Assembly: GCF_030272615.1 (NCBI RefSeq)
Contig: NC_081413.1
Span: 160,206,849-160,270,848 of the forward strand
From: Cryptomeria japonica
Taxonomy: Eukaryota; Streptophyta; Pinopsida; Cupressales; Cupressaceae
Direction of reading: 5' to 3'
DNA: 64,000 nt
Shown one piece after another: positions 36,382-48,767 of this stretch. Numbering within the stretch: position 1 is the stretch's first letter; each line of letters opens with the position of its first letter. The notes below the pieces were generated by a model that saw only the letters and a list, made by a program, of their open reading frames with translations, was not told where the DNA came from and ran no database searches. A program made the position numbers and the translations under genes.

Positions 36382-39300
36382 TGTAGAGCCCCTCCCCGAT
36401 CAAGCTCTAGTTAACTCAGTTGACCATGGTTGAACTTACTAATAAATGCTATAATTCAAGAGGATGGGCTATGTTACATGGATAGATTGGTGAGAAAAGT
36501 AATTGAACCAGGTTACAAAATCATTTCACCTTGGGGTGTACATTTTGATGTGTTATGGATACATAACTTTATATGATTCTAGAATAGGATAACTTTGAGA
36601 TAATGTATGTCATTATTGGATTTGTAGGACTTTACTATGATGATAGAAATATGAGGCATGTCTTATGTGTGGATCAAAATTATGAGGATTGTAATAATTA
36701 CGTATGTGGATTTATCTTGATATAAGAAATATTGATTTTATTTAATGTCAATTGTATGCAGAGTGTTTGACGTGTATTCTTATTCATGTGTTTAATTTTA
36801 TAGGAGGTTATTTGGAATTACTAATGTGTAATTGAGATGCGCCGAAAAATAATCCATGTGACCATGGAAATACTGTGGAAAACCAAACCTGGACCTATGT
36901 ACGTTTGTAAAGCCAGGGGTTGTCTATTTGGAGAGACAACGCCCTGTATGTATCGTATTTTATTTGTAATAGTAAATGATGCATGTGTGTTAAATTTTAT
37001 TTATTGATTTATATAAATCCAACAAGAGACAATTTCCATGTGTAATTTTGTAACGTATTTTATTGTGTCACTTGACACGTGTTGATTTATGTCTTGATTT
37101 TTGACTCGCCTCTTGGAGGGAGTTGTTTCAACCATAGCTTTTTCAAACATTTGAATTTGTTTCTAAATTTTCCTTGGGTAGAGAATCTTTGGAGTGGTCA
37201 ACTCAAGTTTGACCCGAAAATAAACTTCAGATGGGTTTATAAGGGGTCAAATGGACTCCTAGGGGTAGTTTAAAGGTGTTTCCTAAAGTCCATAGGGTAT
37301 ACCTATGGGTTAGGAGTATTTTTAGGCATGTGTCTACTCCCATGTGACTGTTTAGTCACCTCAAAAAGTGGGTTTCCTAAGGTGAGAGAAAATTGAAATT
37401 AGAAGGGGCCACCTAGGTTAGATAACCTTCCTTTTGATGAGAGATCCTTTTCCACTTTTTCTTTCTTTTTCCTTTTTCAGTTTTAGAAACCTGTGAGAAC
37501 ACTCACTGAGGTATTTTTAGGCAAGAATGAGAGATTTTGTGGGTAATCACCACTCTCCATTTTTGGAGATCATGCAATTTTGAAAAATAGAGTTTTTGGG
37601 ATAGAATTTTGGCTAAGTGTAGAAGGAAGATTGGTGGATTTGGGTTGCTCATCCTCAACCTAGTTCTAGCAAACCTTTGGGCAGATTGAATGTTGGTTCA
37701 TCTTCTTCTTTTGTTTCATTTTAAGTTGCATGTTTATGTTGGAAATATTGTTTGAATGAAAAAGTTGTTGTCTTGTATTTTCTTTTGTAAAAAAATTATT
37801 ATGTGTCCTTTCTTTTATTCTTTTGTGCATTTCCTATTATTTGGGAGTTAATAAGGCCTTCTACTCTTGGGAGAGTAGGATGGTCTTGCGGGTGGTAGGA
37901 TTTTGACAGCCCTCAAGTGAGAGACTCTCATTTGAGAGTGAACTCAAGGGGTGTATATGTGACCCTTGTTGCATGGCCTGGTTTATGCATTTGGGGGTCA
38001 TAAGGGGAGAATGTATGGCTTGAATGCCTTGGGGGGCATAAGGATGTGGGGGTTAATGAACTTGTGATATATCTCTATTTGCCATGAGGTGGCTTATGAT
38101 CTACCATTCTTGCAGTCTCCTCAAGGTATTTGGTCCACTACCACCCATGTAAAATCATCACATTTTGTGATGAAGTGTAGCCTTGGTTGGGAAAGTGTTG
38201 TTGAGTGTTTTTCCCTTTCTTGTTGTGTTTGCATGTCTGTAACCTGTCTAGGGCTTGGTTCTCCAAGCTCGGGGGTGGCTTCTAGTAAGCCTAGTCTAGG
38301 AGGTGAGCACTCCATGGTCAAGCCTTATGATTTATTTGCAGGTTGCTTGGAAAGGAAAGAAAAATTCGAGCTAGGAGTTGCTGTTTTTACTTGGTTTGCA
38401 GAAAAAGAATAAGAAAATGGATGCTATATTTCCAGTTGCAAGAATGTAAATAAAAAGTTGAATGTTGTATTTACCTTAAAATGAAAATGTATTTATTTTA
38501 TTTAAAGTCCTCATTTAATAAAAATGAGAGACTAGTTGGGTATATCACCCATTTGTATTGTTGGCTATATTGTATTTTAAACACACTTTAAAGAAATGCA
38601 TTGTTTGTATTAAGTATTATTTTGTTGGAAAAATGAAATTGTTATCTTGGATTAAGTTCTCTATAGTTACTGAAATAATATTTGTAGAATGCATGTTAGT
38701 TTTAAAAATAAAGGTTCATTTTATCTCCTTATGCATATTGGAAAAAAATGGGAAATGAGTAAAGTAGAAAGCTTGCATTTTAGTAAAAGGAAATTTTTCA
38801 TTTAGTTCTAATTATTTATTTCCAAATACATATCATGGTTTAATAAATTTAACATGCATATCTCTAAGATTTATTTCAATGATTTCTAGTCTAATATAGT
38901 TGCTACTTAAATTTATTTAATTCTGTCATTTTACTTAATTGCAGAAACTAAATCTAGGGTTAATTAGTCTATCTTTAATTTTAGCTACATGGTATTTAAA
39001 AAAAAAAAAAGAAGATACATTGTTTTAAATCTGATAATTTTAGATAAATCTGTCTATAAGTTATCCAAGAAATGATCCTGATAAAACAAAAATAAACAAA
39101 TAAACTTCCTATTTTATATATATATATATATATATTTTAAAAAATAATATATAAAAAAATTTAAATAACAAAAAAAAAGGGCTCGGCCCCTACGGAACCC
39201 CCGTAGGGTGGTTGCCCCGCACAGTGGGCGGCGACCCCTAGCGGCGGCTGTAGCCGCCATTGTGGGCCACAACCCATAGCTAGGAGGCTTCGGCCCCCAC

Positions 39301-40777
39301 TATAGGCGGCGCCCCACAGCGGTGGTGCGATCGGGCTGCGCCTCATAGCGGCGGCCAAGGCCGCCTTTGTGGGACACGACCCGTAGCACGGTGGCAGCCA
39401 TCCCTGCTAGGGAGCCTCCCCACATGGATTCCTCTCCCCTCCTTCGGCACCGCCACTACCTACAAGCAAAACCCTACGCCATGCCTTCGACCTCCTCCCT
39501 GCAACAAAAAAAATATGAAACCCTAACTCGGTTTGGGTTAGGGTATTTTGAAATTATGAAAGGAATAAAAGAAAATAGTTTGAAGGGCATTTTATAATAT
39601 TTTTAATTAGATTTCATGGGTATCTTTATAATAATGTTTGTTTAAAGAATATATATATATATAGTTAAGAATATGAATGTATACATCTAACTTAGTTTAT
39701 TTATTTTATTTAATCATTCATATTGTTTGAACATTTAAATGTGATGTTTTAAATCTTAAATTATTTTGTGGTTTAATTTTTTAGGAAATTATAATGACTT
39801 TGTAAGATTTTTGGCCATAGTATATTAATTTTAGTCCACCTAAATTTAGGGTATTCCAAAGTAAATTTTATAGGGCAATTTACATTATGGAATTTAATTG
39901 ACCCTTTAGTCGAATTACTTTAACTAAATTTTAATTATTGTTAAAATAAATCATGGGATTTAAAAATCCAATTGCTAGAGTTAATTTAATTAATTCCTAC
40001 AATAATTAAAAAGATTAATTGAGATTAATAAATATCTCTTGTAAATAAATTTGGGGGTTTTTTCTTAAATGAATTTATTATTTATTTATTAAATGGTGAG
40101 ATAATTATAATTTCCTTGGAAGAGGATTTCATGGTGGAATTATATATATTCGAAAATAAGTCCAAGACCTTGGTCTTGCGAACTCATTTGGCCTAGATGG
40201 AATCTTATACTAAATAAAGCAATTAACATTTTAACCTTTGACACTTCAATTTTCAATTGCTCGATTAATTAATATTATTACGTTAAAATCATACTAACAA
40301 TTAATTTATAGATGCAAGATTTAATCAAGTTATAAAGGATGTATTATCACGGATGGAGGAAACTTGTTAGGAGATAAATAATTATTATTGAATCAAGTTA
40401 TTATATTAATGCCTATTTAGTAGGAGTCCATCTAATTAAGAATTATAATTTGCAACTGTAATAAAAGGGACATTCGATGTGAATTTATTATTGTCCTCAT
40501 AAAATCAGTTTGTTCCATTTGATTATAGGAGTTATCTTAATTTGATATGTTAGGAATATCCTAACTTTGTCGTCTAGGAGTTTTATAGAAACCTAAGGCT
40601 TCTAGATAAATTTGTGCTAATCATCGCTCATGTTAGAAAAACGTTTCATTATAATTTAAGATTCGTTTTGGAACAACCTGTTAAGTTGTCACATCTAATT
40701 AAGCATAAGTTGCATATAATTAAGTGTTTCAAAAAAAATTGTTGTGTGTATTTTTGCCCAAAAGTTTGGGCATGACA
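36382..40777 (+). repeat. 3' LTR of element G (4396 bp)
   Basis: This is the partner of 16035-20729. It starts TGTAGAGCCCC and ends GGGCATGACA. The short open frames at 37079, 38089, 38558 and 39367 correspond to those in the other LTR and reflect LTR duplication, not selection. Confidence 0.93.
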
Positions 40778-40855
40778 TGTTCCATCAAGCCTCGGTATAT
40801 CCCTTCTAAAGATAGCTCCAAAAGAACTAGATGAACTTGAACTATTAGTCTCCAT
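40778..40855 (-). pseudogene. Element B gag N-terminus, separated from the rest by element G
   Basis: ATG at 40855-40853 starts METNSSSSSSSFGAIFRR, followed by DIPRLDG, the usual copia Gag opening. Reading then enters the LTR of G at 40777. The primer-binding site lies 46 bases upstream. The homologous segment of element A (2720-2796) is uninterrupted and serves as an empty-site comparison. Confidence 0.88.
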
Positions 40856-40900
40856 AGGATCTTCCTCAAGCGGTTAAGCTTTCTACAGAGAGGACCAAAT

Positions 40901-40911
40901 CTCTGATACCA
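40901..40911 (-). other. Primer-binding site of element B
   Basis: The minus strand reads TGGTATCAGAG two bases from the end of the 5' LTR, complementary to initiator tRNA-Met. Confidence 0.9.
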
Positions 40912-40913
40912 AT

Positions 40914-42136
40914 TGTTAGACAGTTCAGATAACTAGAAGACAACTGAGAGGTGGGGTGAATCAGTTGTCACTGATTATCAAAAGCATTATCAATTTAAAC
41001 TTTTAATACCGGAACCCAAAACAATATTACTGGAATAGCAGTTAATCCAATTAAGCACAAACAATAATCATAGAATAAAATCCATTCACACAACACCAAG
41101 ATTTGTACGTGGAAAACGTGGTAAAGGGAAAAACCATGGTGGGAAGCCTACCCACAGTCAGATAATACTTCTACAGTAAGTATGTGAATTACAATGAAGG
41201 GGCCTGCACTTGTAGGAAGGCCAATAGCCTAGAGCACACTGCTCATTACAAAAGGAGTCTCACTGACTATAGACAAATTCAGACTACAATACAAAGAAGT
41301 TTTGATATGCGAAAGATTGCATCTCCCATTCCAGAGGACAGTTCTAGTTAAGCTCAATACTGGAGGACTAAATCCTCATACATAAACCCAATTCGATCAT
41401 ACAATGATCGACCAATTCCTTTGCCTAAATGATATTACATTATTCCCAAATTGTAATCCTTGACCATGACCTCTTACATTAACCTTGATGATCTATAATA
41501 AGATCTTACATCTATATATACAAACCCTCGGCCATAAACAATCAGGTCGGCCACCAAATAATAAAACCAATTACATAATTACAAACCATGTCGGCCTTAG
41601 ACCAAACAAATAATATCCAACACATAAGACATTCTGTAAATACATCAATAGGACCTATCCACACGTTACAACAATGTCGGTTCATAACCTAGATCAACTA
41701 GGACCAAGTATAGGTCCACACACTTCAGCAATGATCTCCAATCGCCAAGTCTCGAACATGATCACCAATAGCATCCTGAAACTCTATCAGAAGCTGGACC
41801 AAAACTACTTAAGCAATTTATCAAAGATCTTCACCAAAAGCTCTATCGGTGAAACCCTCACCGAAACCATAAACCAAGCTTCTAAGAAAGCAAGATAGCA
41901 TCCAATTACCATACCAAAACTAAATGACCAGATATGAATATGAGCATCATGAGAAAACCAATTCCATCACTAGATTATATCGGAGCCTACCACATCATGT
42001 CGGATCCAAGTCAACCAGAAAACCACTCAACCTACTGGGACTAGAAGGGTGTCGGTAAAGCATCCAAATAGATAGTGTTGACATCAATGACAAAACATCA
42101 ATGCAACACATAATCAATTCCACCAAATGGCCAACA
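40914..42136 (-). repeat. 5' LTR of element B (1223 bp)
   Basis: This is the partner of 10345-11545. In sense it runs TGTTGGCCATTTGGTGG...CTAACA. It is followed on the plus strand by ataac, one mismatch from the ataat left of the other LTR. The same LTR family reappears in the opposite orientation at 63597. Confidence 0.92.
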
Positions 42137-42141
42137 ATAAC

Positions 42142-43365
42142 ACCCTTCCACCCAACATTTATATGAATCAATATTGTACTTTCATTCATCAAACCTCCTA
42201 ACATGTCATCATTTCTGACACCCTTTGTCGTAGGGGTCTGAATGGTACTCTTCTTAGATGTTTATAAAGTGAGGAAGTTTAGACCACATTGTAAGAGGTT
42301 AACGAAGGTATATGTGGGGCTCTTTCTAGTGGTCCAACCTTAGCCAAGAAATTAATGAGGATTGGTTACTACTAGCCTACAATAGAAAAATATGTCTATC
42401 AATTTATTAGAAATTGTAAGCAATGTCAGATTCATGGAGACTTGATACATGTGTCAGCACAAGAACTTCAACTGATCGCTACACCATGACCCCCATGACC
42501 CTTTTATCAATGGGGACTCGATCTCATGGGTAAGATTCACTCTCAATCATCCAATGGTCATATTGTTTTAATAACCCCCACTAAGTACTTGACAAAGAGG
42601 ATTGAAGTTGTTCTCCTAATACAAACTACCAATAAACAGATTGCCAAATTCATACTCAATTATATCATCTGTCGGTATGGTGTTCCCCTTTCCATAATTA
42701 TTGATAATAGGTGTCCTTTCAAAAAATAAGATGTTTGTGAGCTCCTTTGACAAGTTCCATTCCTGACATCATTTGTCCACTCCATAATATCCCCAAGGAA
42801 ATCATCAATTTGAGGTGTCTAACAAAACTATTTCTAAAATCGTAAAAAAGATAATTAATGATGTTGGCCATGATTGACACATACAACTTAATCTATCCTT
42901 GTAGCACAAGTTTTTGAATGCCCACTAGAGTCACACCCTACTCACTTGTATATGGTGTTGAATCTATCTTACCCATTGAGGCCAAGTTAGCATCTTTATG
43001 GGTCTCCTTGCATGATCTTATTAGTAATGAGGATTACTGAGTCTCTCAATTACAAGATTTGAATTACTAGATGAGCACATATAGAATTATTTCAACCATC
43101 TCAAGGCATATCAACAATGCATAAGATGAAGATATAATCATAAGGTGAAGCCTCACACATTTAAGGTTTGTGACTTAGTTATCAGATAAAATCCTAAGAA
43201 TTAGCAAGATCGAGAGAAAGGGAGTAAGTTTGAATCTAATTAGCCTGGCCCCTACATTGTCACAATAATATATTGCTCTAAACCATATTAGTTATCCACT
43301 CTTGAAGGTGAGCCACTTGATGCTCATATCAACAACATGCACCTTCACAGATTCTACACATAGAT
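42142..43365 (+). pseudogene. Element D integrase, separated from the rest of pol by B
   Basis: The zinc-finger part (42142-42470) reads TLPPNIYMNQ, then RRGLNGTLLRCL and CKQCQIHGDLIHV. The core (42526-42729) reads WGLDLMGKIHSQSSNGHIVL (first Asp), RYGVPLSIIIDNRCPF (second Asp). Beyond a stop a degenerate YYPQGN-type third motif lies near 42790. The C-terminal pieces (LVYGVESILPIEAKL near 42945) extend to about 43365. Many stops are present. The zinc-finger frame joins the left part of D at 10344. Confidence 0.82.
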
Positions 43366-44096
43366 CTTCATAGAATCCCTTCAAAAATACCAAAAATGTA
43401 AAAAATATCAAAAAATAAAATAAAATAAAAAACAAATAGTTGTCACCTTGATGAAAACTTGGCAAACAAGAATATTGTTTGACACAAAAATATTAAAATT
43501 TTTGAAAAAAGTAAAGAGAAATAAATTTATCCAATGGTGAAAACCACTTTGATGGTGCCCTAAGAAATTACCATGGTGAAAAATGGGTAAACAATGCCAT
43601 GTATAGGGACTATTTCTCCTCCCTCATTCAAGATTTGGCATCATCCCTTTACTTTGTACACACTCACATTCTATCATTCCAGAACAACCTACCCATCCCC
43701 ATCATGGATTGTCATTGATCTATCTAGGGCCATTTTGTCTTCTATAATAATTTTTTTTCATTTTATTCACCCATAATAATTAGATTCTATCTCTAATTGG
43801 GGGTATATCCTTGACATAGTAATGGATTTGGATCCTTGGTATCACATGTTGTGAGGAGCATCACTTATTCATACCTTTATTATTTCATGCATAATTCACA
43901 ATAAAGGTTCTTTTGCATTGTTGGAACACAATAAAGTTTTTGTCTTTCTTCGCAATAAGGTATCATTTTCATGGAGTGAGTCAGTTTTAGATGGGAGATG
44001 AGTAGCACTAAGCTTCTAACAAATCAATCTTTCAAACAGACTAGTATTCTAAGTGTGACTTTGAGATCTTCACACCACTTGTCCTTTTATCAAGAT
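43366..44096 (+). other. Element D 3' non-coding region
   Basis: Long AT-rich DNA after the integrase C-terminus. CTAATTGGGGGTAT at about 43795 is a polypurine-like word of the sort found near the 3' end of gypsy elements. No second LTR of D was recognised. Element E is inserted at its right end (target ACAAC at 44097-44101). Confidence 0.5.
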
Positions 44097-44381
44097 ACAA
44101 CTGTTATCTAAAATTTCATTACCCATGTAATTTTAGCCAAAGGATGCATATTTATCAAATGATTGCATTTACAAAAGGTACATTGCAGTGTTTAAAAAGA
44201 AAAAAAGGCGTATTTTTCATTTGTATTGAACAATGATAGATTACAAATTGAGTTCATGCATCTGAAGCATATTTATATACACTGAGTTTCTTAAAACCTC
44301 ACACAAGCCGTGAGCTTAGCATTTCTATCTTTCCTACATATCTAAAACAGAAAAGGATAGAATCAAATAGTGAGTGTGAGG

Positions 44382-44419
44382 ATAACCAGTCATTGCCTTG
44401 GGTTGCTTTGACTGGTTAT
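44382..44419 (+). repeat. Hairpin 1 in the E LTR (11-bp perfect stem)
   Basis: ATAACCAGTCA at 44382-44392 pairs perfectly with TGACTGGTTAT at 44409-44419 across a 16-base loop. The same hairpin lies at 55632-55669. Confidence 0.8.
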
Positions 44420-44667
44420 TGGCTGCCCCGTTGCCCTTATGAATGTTTTCTCGATCTTCAGACTCTGAAAAACCCCTACTTTCCTGCACAAAAGAGAAGA
44501 GGTGTTAGATCCAAACAGATCTAAGCAATGAAAGATTATCCTACAACGTATCATTTATCATAGCCTATCATATTTCTGTTTTGAAAGGGCGGGAAAGATA
44601 AAGACACAAATCACTGCTTCACGAGAAAGAAATGTTTATGCTAATGTGTTTGTTTCATGTGCAGATA

Positions 44668-44748
44668 ATTAGTTACTCTAATTGGCATGTGCCCCTGACC
44701 AAGGCTCCCTTCGGGTATGAGCCCGACATACCTTTTAGAGTAACTAAT
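44668..44748 (+). repeat. Hairpin 2 in the E LTR (14-bp perfect stem, inner hairpin)
   Basis: ATTAGTTACTCTAA at 44668-44681 pairs perfectly with TTAGAGTAACTAAT at 44735-44748. The 53-base loop contains a second short hairpin, TCGGG...CCCGA. In the 3' LTR the structure is at 55918-55998 with one G-to-A change in the stem. Confidence 0.8.
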
Positions 44749-45184
44749 CTTAAAATATCAAAGTGGAATGATGAAGAAACCAACTGAAGTATCAAAGGGA
44801 CATGTTTGTTTTAAATATGAAACCTTTTACTTTACTATTCATGATATGCATAAAAAGAAAAATATTAATGAATAAACTGTTTTAAGGGACATATTATTTC
44901 AATGTGAAACCTTACAGTATTTAAAAGGGGTCAATACCACATCGTGAAGATAAACAATTCAATGCAACAGGTTGGTATAGAAACAGAGTATCTGAGTTTT
45001 TTTAATGCATGTTCAAACAGTGAACTTCAATGAAATCAGAATCAACTGGTAATGAAATGAGTGTCACGAGCTCGTGCTCGAACTTCATTTCTACATAGGA
45101 TCAATCCCAGCATGTGCCAAAGTCAGAAATTTAATAAGGATAAAACACAATCTCATCAAAAGGAAAAATTCTCTCAAGGAAAGA

Positions 45185-45442
45185 ATGTATTTTATGGCGA
45201 ACTGGCTTGTATTTCTTATTCTTCTATACTGTCCATGCTTAATAGCTGCAACAAATGCTGAAAGTCAAGCATTACTTGAACTCAAAGAAGGACTAAATGA
45301 ATCTATAGAATTACTTGGAATTTGGGATCCAAATTTAATAGAAACCTGCACTAGTTGGTCTCACATCACCTGCGGCGGAGGACATGTTACAGCTATGCAC
45401 TTAGAATCTATTCAAATAGATATGAACATCCCCAAGTATTAG
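45185..45442 (+). pseudogene. Captured LRR receptor kinase N-terminus (SERK-like) in the 5' LTR
   Basis: An open frame of 85 codons from the ATG at 45185 starts with a signal-peptide-like hydrophobic run (MANWLVFLILLYCPCLIAA). It continues NAESQALLELKEGLNES, LLGIWDPNLIETCTSW and SHITCGGGHVTAMHLES. This is the leucine-rich-repeat N-terminal cap of plant receptor kinases. The WDPNL...C-W-HxTC pattern is closest, from memory, to SERK co-receptors, which sit in the plasma membrane. Similarity stops where the LRRs should begin. The signal peptide and cap are contiguous, which suggests capture from spliced RNA. It is not a functional gene. The same fragment is at 56435-56692. Confidence 0.75.
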
Positions 45443-45455
45443 CAGAAAGACATGT

Positions 45456-45522
45456 ATCCAAAATGGGAAAAAAAAAACACAGCACGCAACTTTCCTAGTA
45501 GAATTGTATACAAAATGTGGAA
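45456..45522 (+). repeat. 65-bp module, copy left of the captured ATPase
   Basis: The module contains CAAAATG, AACACAGCACG, TTTCCTAG and TTGTATACAAAATGTGG in that order. Related copies lie right of the ATPase fragment at 46736-46861. Confidence 0.7.
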
Positions 45523-45574
45523 GCATATAAAAGCATGCTGGAACTGTCCAAATAAAATGCCTTTTTAAAAAGAT

Positions 45575-46655
<1,081 letters not shown>

Positions 46656-46698
46656 TAGAACAAGGGTATAGTCCTATATTTTTTCGGATGTTGTAGTT

Positions 46699-46861
46699 GC
46701 AAGCTTCCTGGTAATATGGTGCGTGCAAGATGTTAAAAATGTAAAAAACAAACACAGCGCGTTATTTTCGTGGTGAATATATATTCAAAATGTAGTGTAT
46801 GCAAAATGTAAAAACTGGACACAGCAAGTTTCCTGGCAAATTTGTATGCAAAATGTGGAAA
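46699..46861 (+). repeat. 65-bp modules right of the captured ATPase
   Basis: There is a partial copy at 46699-46740 and two fuller copies at 46736-46794 and 46802-46861. Each carries AAAATGTAAAAA, a CACAGC word, TTCCTGG or TTCGTGG, and a TAT(A/G)CAAAATGT-like end. They match the module at 45456-45522 in the same orientation. Confidence 0.65.
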
Positions 46862-48545
46862 AAAATAGACACTGTGTAAAAAGGAAAAAGTCCTCTTCAA
46901 AATTTCAATAACGGCATAATTAATTTCAGAGAAATATACGATGGAGTCATTTTCATACCTCTAGAGAACACGATTTGCATTTAGAGAGAAGACTCAGAAA
47001 GCCCAGCACCCTTCGTCAATGGCGGCACCAAACCCTCGAGAACCTTCTTTGTTATTCGCATTTTGCAAAAAGAGAAATATACGATGGAGTGCAAAACTTT
47101 TAGGGTAGCAAAAAAAAAAACCCTTTGTCATTTTTTATATTCTCCCTCAAGTCCGCTGGGCTTATGAAATATGCAATATAATAAAAATCAAACATATTCG
47201 ATAAAATAAATGTTTATCAATATATCAAATATGTTTTATTTCTATTATATTTTTGTTTTCCTTCTTGGTTAAAAGCTGGTATTTCTTTGTAAAAGGTATT
47301 TAATTACAATGCAATTATAAATTGTAATTGAATATTATTATTCAAAATGTAAAAGGTGTATCCATATGCAAGAAGGAGACTAAGTCTTTTGACTTAGTTT
47401 TGAAGGAGGAGTTAATTCAGGAGAGATAAGGCTCTCATTGAAGAAGTCTTTTCAGTTTGGAGACATAAGGAGAGCATATAGGATCATGCATAACCACTTG
47501 GGAAACATTCAAAAGGAGTTGAGATAATTTTGGAGACAAGAACGTTTTTATAGGAACATGAGGTTGTTTGAAACCAAATGGAGTGAATCTAGGGAGGTTG
47601 GAGCACTTTTAGGTAAAGGGTCGAAGTTGGACTTTTTCACCATTTTGGGGAGCTTTTATTACTTGGTTAAGCTTTTTGAGGCTGTTTCTAGTGGTCTTTT
47701 CGGTTGGTTATTCATTAAAGAAGACTTTTCCATGTTTGTAGCCCTCTTTGGTGTCTTCTAGACTCCTCTTTTTGAGGCACTTTTCTTGCATCCGACCCAA
47801 TCAGTTGGGGTTTTTTCTACTTAATTCCTGAAGACACTTCATTTGGAGTTAGATCAGATTTATGCAAGAAAAGTGTTTTGAGAGACTTTTTTCTTGTCCT
47901 TAGCATTTTTCTTTTGCACAGATTCTGTAACTCAGATTTGGAGATATGATATATGAAACAACATCTTTTGGAGCGATTTTCTATGGAATCAAACCTTGTT
48001 ATCCTTCCAACTTTTTGTGTACAAGCATGATTGATGAAGCTAAATTTGTGAGTTATATTACTCCTTGTTTATTTGTCTCAGTCAGTACCTTAATATAGGA
48101 ACGTATGTATGTTTGCAGGTCATAGTATGTGTTTTAAAGTTCAAAATTTTTGAGTGAAATATTATTATTTCCTCATTGGTTCGTCTCAAGACCTTATTAT
48201 GAAATACTTATGCAAACGTATAATAGGAAAGAAGTGTTTATCAATTAAAGTAGAATATTGCAGACTGAGATCAGTTTTTTATTATTTATCTCTCACATTT
48301 TGGTGTATCACTAGGTTCTAGTTAATTTTAGTTTAGTTTTAAGTACCTTTTCTGTAATTTCTTTCCCTTTACCCTGCAAAGTTAGTCCAATATTAGAGAG
48401 TATCAGGTGATTATCCAATAGGAACCGGCCTAGGAACTGGAGGTTTCATTTCAAGTTGCGCATTGCCCACATGCAGAAGTGAATCCCATGTTAGGCCAGA
48501 TTGCTAAACATATAGTTTAGTAGGGTGCAAATTTGTGCCTTAACA
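46862..48545 (+). other. E LTR, distal part
   Basis: It contains one copy of the 39-bp repeat core (47017-47042) and an open frame (47558-47761, 67 codons, MRLFETKWSESREVGALLGK) that recurs at 58886. I recognise no protein there. This end of the LTR should include the transcript start and polyadenylation region, but I could not place a TATA box with confidence. Confidence 0.5.
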
Positions 48546-48549
48546 GTTT

Positions 48550-48568
48550 TGGCACGCCCGGTGGTACC
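48550..48568 (+). other. Primer-binding site of element E
   Basis: TGGCACGCCCGGTGGTACC begins four bases after the LTR end. TGG complements the CCA end of a tRNA. It is not the initiator tRNA-Met site used by A, B, C and G. I cannot assign the tRNA. Confidence 0.75.
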
Positions 48569-48767
48569 TTAAAGGAGGTTCATTTTCATATTTTATCCTG
48601 ATTTTGATGCACTGTCAGCATAATAAAGACCTGTAAGAGGTTATAAATTTGTGTATCTGGCGACTCCCTGGTGAAAAGATCAAGTGAGCATAATTATTTT
48701 GCCTTATGAGAAGAATTGAAAGTAGAAGTTCCAAAAGCTTTGAATATTTGCAGCTTTCTTCACCAAA

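Larger units (their letters stand above)
16035..40777 (+). mobile_element. Element G: giant LTR element with non-coding interior (LARD-like), hosting element C
   Basis: Two long LTRs (16035-20729 and 36382-40777) share the same orientation. A tRNA-Met primer-binding site follows the first and a polypurine tract precedes the second. Flanking 5-mers are tattc (16030-16034) and tgttc (40778-40782), a duplication with one mismatch. After removing nested element C, the interior is only about 3.7 kb and shows no gag or pol motif in the frames I examined. LTRs near 4.5 kb with a ~3.5 kb non-coding core match the described LARD class of large retrotransposon derivatives, which depend on enzymes from other elements. 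Confidence 0.88.
10345..42136 (-). mobile_element. Element B: Ty1/copia retrotransposon, interrupted by element G
   Basis: The left (3') LTR is 10345-11545, the internal part is 11546-16034 plus 40778-40913, and the right (5') LTR is 40914-42136. The gag is interrupted at 16034/40778 by element G. Flanking 5-mers are ataat (10340-10344) and ataac (42137-42141), a target duplication with one mismatch. The insertion lies in element D between its second RNase H and integrase. The LTR pair differs by roughly 10% in two windows compared by eye, the highest of the complete pairs here, which fits its position low in the nest. Confidence 0.9.

Noticed and set aside
44668-44748. A tRNA or tRNA-derived SINE
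   Set aside because: The long stem and inner TCGGG/CCCGA hairpin do not form a cloverleaf with recognisable anticodon or T arms.
47558-47761. Open frame of 67 codons repeated at 58886-59089
   Set aside because: Both lie in the LTRs of E; repetition is due to LTR duplication and no protein family was recognised.
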